Shown: piece after piece, positions 60,761 to 64,000 of the stretch
How positions within the stretch are numbered: the first letter of the stretch is position 1
Layout: each line of letters starts with the position of its first letter
Source: Scortum barcoo
Lineage: Eukaryota; Chordata; Actinopteri; Centrarchiformes; Terapontidae
Assembly (NCBI GenBank): GCA_023238725.1
Contig: CM041538.1
Coordinates: 5,431,880-5,495,879, forward strand
Length of the DNA: 64,000 nucleotides
Direction: 5' to 3'
Notes under the pieces: generated by a model
The model's database searches: none
What the model saw: the letters and a program-made list of their open reading frames with translations, nothing else
What the model was told of the DNA's origin: nothing
Made by a program: the position numbers and the translations under genes

Positions 60761-63700
60761 TCTTTCTTGGCAGTGTGTGATTGCTTTCATGACACTTCCA
60801 TGCTGGGTCCTCATAACAGTCATTCAAATCCCCTGACGAATTGGATAAACAAGCAATTTAGGTACCGGTAGCGTCCTCGAGCTGTTTTCAAAAAGACAGC
60901 TGTTTGAGGTGAAGTTTTGAAAGCCATTGTGAAGAAGAGGAAGGTGACTAAATGTTGTTTACATCTTAGAGCCTTGATGAAGCCGAGGTTGACTCTAATC
61001 TTGGAGCATTTGGCTGTTTAAGTGACAGTGATGCCTGAGAGTAGACAATATTGCTGTGTGGGAAAAAAAAACTAAACAAAACACAAAAACAAAAGTGAAA
61101 TGATAATGATGGCTCAAATCCAGTGTACAGGGGGCCTGTTTCCAAGAACCACCTTCTTCAATGGTAGTGAGAGAAAAGACAATAAAAATACTTTTCTTTA
61201 AGGAGGGAATGTATTTCACAACCTGCATTGATAGAAATTAAAAAGTAAAGTTAAAGTACTTTGCGACAACAAATACGCAGCCTAATGAGGAAACATGAAT
61301 TCAGTATGCCAAGTCACAACATGTTGATGCTGAATGTAGCAGTAAAAAGTTTAGCGACAGGATGTTTTTGTTTCTCCTACCACATCTGCTCTTGTGATGC
61401 GCTTGCAGCAACTAAAGCACGATAATACTTTATGTTTAGGCACACATTCACATGTTAGCATTCCCACTCATCTCAATGGTACATTTAGTGTTTCCTATGC
61501 TAGAAAAAAACATTATTGGTGAACATATGCTCCCACTGAAAACACAACTGGCAAAACAAATTAGGAATGTATGATTGTAATTTCTAGGAGAAAAAGATTG
61601 ACAAGTTACAGTCTGTACAGCCTTCCTGCTTCCATGTGGGGGGGGGGCAGGAAACATTTGTTTTGATGTTCAAAAACATTTTTATCTGTGTATTTTGGCA
61701 GGACATCTTGTGCCTCACGTCTACACAGCCGAAGCAGAGCACGCAGGCAGAGCAGCAGCCCCCTGCTCCGTCTGTGTCTACACAGAATGTGTTTAGGCAC
61801 TGTTTTAACTTTAGGTGACCCGTGACCAACTCACAATATCTGTAGTTACGTGCGTAAGATTGAAGAAAATTTACTTAAAGCGTAAAAGCATGCTTGCGGT
61901 TGCAGCTATGCACACAAAGTGCGAGTGAGGCGCGTTCTGTTCATGCAGCACGTAGACAGCTGGACTGATTAAAATAGAAGCGTTTGAGATGGACGACAGA
62001 AAAATAGGCCTGAAATTCTTTCTGTGCAGACAAACTTTGTGCAGGTTGCTGACCAAGGAGACCTTTCTGACACTGGAACACCTGACTTTGTCACACACAG
62101 CACTTCATGTCAGTCATGGGCTTTTCATTCACATTTAACTTAATACCAAACTACTCCTTCTTCATATGTCTTGCACAGTACTACAACAACATTCATCAAG
62201 TAATATTTCAGAATTTTCTGGGGATAAAGTATGAATTAAGAATTATTTTCAATGTTTTCACTTCACTGTTATTTTACACACACACACATTAATACAACTA
62301 CTGACACTGCTAAATGCAACCTGTTTTCATCTGCTGATTTTGAGCAGCCTGAATGCAAGCTTAGTATGAACTTGTACTCAGTATGAACATTTTTGAGAAA
62401 GGAATTCAGGGCATCACCTATGATCAAATCTCACTAACACACACCTACTCATTATCTGAAGTGGTGGAGAAATGTTAAGTTGCCCCAGTGCACACATCGC
62501 TTAATCATGAGCTTTAATATTAGACATTGTCCATCAGTCAGTCACCAACTACACTGCTCACTAGGAGGCTCGTCTTTGTCACATGGTGCTTGAGTTTGTA
62601 ATAATAGATTGTTGGCAGTACGTGTAGAAATCTATAGGTGGAAAAGGTGATTACTTTTCTCCATGCTGCAGTATGAGGCCATTATGTGAAATCACTATGT
62701 ACTGGTACCAACCCAGCACAATGAAAAAGAAAACAATCAGTACAAAAAGCTCTGTCTGTTCATTTTTTTTTGTCAGCACTAATCAGTTGGCATTCATCAA
62801 GCACAAAGACGCTATTTAAAACAAGTTTTAGTAGCTAAGAGAGTCATATGAGCAAACCTCACAGAAAAAAATCTTATTTCGTTCTCTCAGTTTCAGTATG
62901 TCTTTCACACTCTCCCCGGGGAGGTTGATGAAATGGAGTTAATCCAGAGGTGGCTAATTTGTCTGAAGCATTCAGCTCCATGCAGCCTCTATATGTCCTT
63001 TTGAAGACCTGACAACGCTCAAAGGCTGCAGCAACAGCCGAGTCGCTGTGAACACTCTCATCAAAATCTCTCACATCTTATGGAATCCAACCTGGGCGAG
63101 AGGAAATGAGAGCAGCGGGGTGTGCCAGCGAGAGAAAGCCAGCGAAGGAGTTGAGGTTAAACACAGAGAAGGGTTTTGAAAGGCAAACTGAACTCTCACT
63201 CCGCCGGGAGATCGCGGAGAGATGAAATGTTCATAGTTGTCAGCGAATGGCAGCTGTCTTAAGCCTTGAGTTGCACGGCAAAGGTTTTTTGCGGGGTTCT
63301 AAAGTTGCGCTGCAAGAGAGAGTGAGAGAAAAAAAATATAGGAGACTCAAATGAAGAGAAACAAAACCAGTCGTGAGTTTTTTGGCAAACATGTGATTCA
63401 CAGTTGCATATTTTCGACAGCTTCCCTTTTCAGGAGAAGTTTTCTGCGGCGTGATTTGTTTCATGTCGTCAAAGTGCAGGCTCGTATGGAAGTGCGATCA
63501 TTAGAAATGCACATCAAGGGCTCGGTCCAGACAGCGTAAAGTTATGTATATTATGATATGGATATTTTTGAATGTTTCTCTCCCAGCTGGTTGATGCTGA
63601 GGACCAGATTTACATTTTGCATCTGTTTCATCTCGATTCAGATGCGCTTCGCTGCCTGGAAACTGGAAGCAAAAGCAACCTCCTGGAAGTGTGATTTACC

Positions 63701-64000
63701 TCCCTCCTTTATGCATATTCAGATATTCATTCAAATAACAACAGATACGATGGCGTGTGGCTGATTGTGCTTTCTGCTGGATTTACTAGGTTCATCTGCG
63801 AGGGTCACTTATCCGGCTCTGAAAAGCAGGTGCACATTTGCATAGGTATACATAAGGAAGATAAATTTAATTTATTTGTATACTGCACAGATTACCAAAT
63901 AACTATGGTTGTAATTACATCACCGAAATATGCACAAGTAATTTTCTCATTCAGAGTTGTGGCTGGTTTTTGCCATTTTAGATTAATTCTCAATTCTTTA
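60761..64000. other. non-coding stretch, nothing recognised
   Basis: G-rich run at about 61639-61647, (CA)6 at 62276-62288. Open frames are all under 85 codons and featureless. No mobile element recognised. Confidence 0.5.

Noticed and set aside
1..64000. tRNA, rRNA and known microRNA genes
   Set aside because: I looked for tRNA A/B-box patterns, rRNA-like blocks and a few familiar microRNA sequences on both strands by eye and found none; a covariance-model scan was not possible.

Overview
The window looks like teleost fish nuclear DNA. It is A+T-rich and non-coding, with many short homopolymer and GT/GA tracts. Its repeats are typical of teleosts: solo LTRs, a piggyBac-type deletion derivative, LINE 3' ends finishing in short tandem tails, and several old dispersed repeats that I recognise as families without being able to name them. 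I found no complete protein-coding gene, no rRNA, no tRNA and no CRISPR array. The many short ORFs behave like chance ORFs or translations of simple repeats. The window is most likely a gene desert, or the inside of a very large intron.

Layout. 1-4595 is plain non-coding DNA with one GT-rich tract. 4596-5116 is a solo retroviral-type LTR on the minus strand, with a TATA box, a poly(A) signal and a duplicated U3 segment. 5895-6298 is a second, unrelated solo LTR on the plus strand, flanked by a perfect 4-bp TAAT duplication. 12700-12895 is an old dispersed repeat. 14388-16052 is the best-defined element: a non-autonomous piggyBac-type transposon with TTAA target sites, 16-bp perfect terminal inverted repeats, four subterminal palindromic motifs, and a minus-strand transposase remnant that joins the N-terminus directly to the Cys/His-rich C-terminal tail.

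From 20.7 to 31 kb there are further degenerate repeats (20761-20850, 23935-24312, 26975-27110, 28330-28600, 28985-29200, 30521-30705), a GT/G microsatellite (26386-26427) and a CpG-rich patch (30000-30290). 31060-31450 and 32260-32480 are low-repeat blocks dense in TAAT/ATTA cores and are candidate conserved regulatory elements. 35815-35931 resembles a hAT-type element end. Two LINE 3' ends of different families lie almost back to back at 40790-40999 and 41190-42218; the second keeps the last codons of ORF2. 42.2-51.4 kb has no recognisable repeat or gene. A head-to-head pair of the 12.7-kb repeat family lies at 51430-51756. 59948-60757 on the minus strand is the longest stop-free frame (269 codons), with no product I recognise.

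Nothing here works together as a pathway. The recognisable history is transposon insertion, internal deletion and LTR-LTR recombination. Exon candidates (24500, 37028, 54248, 60.6-60.75 kb) and regulatory candidates are reported as weak hypotheses that need cross-species alignment or RNA data. I did not find a convincing new biological system.
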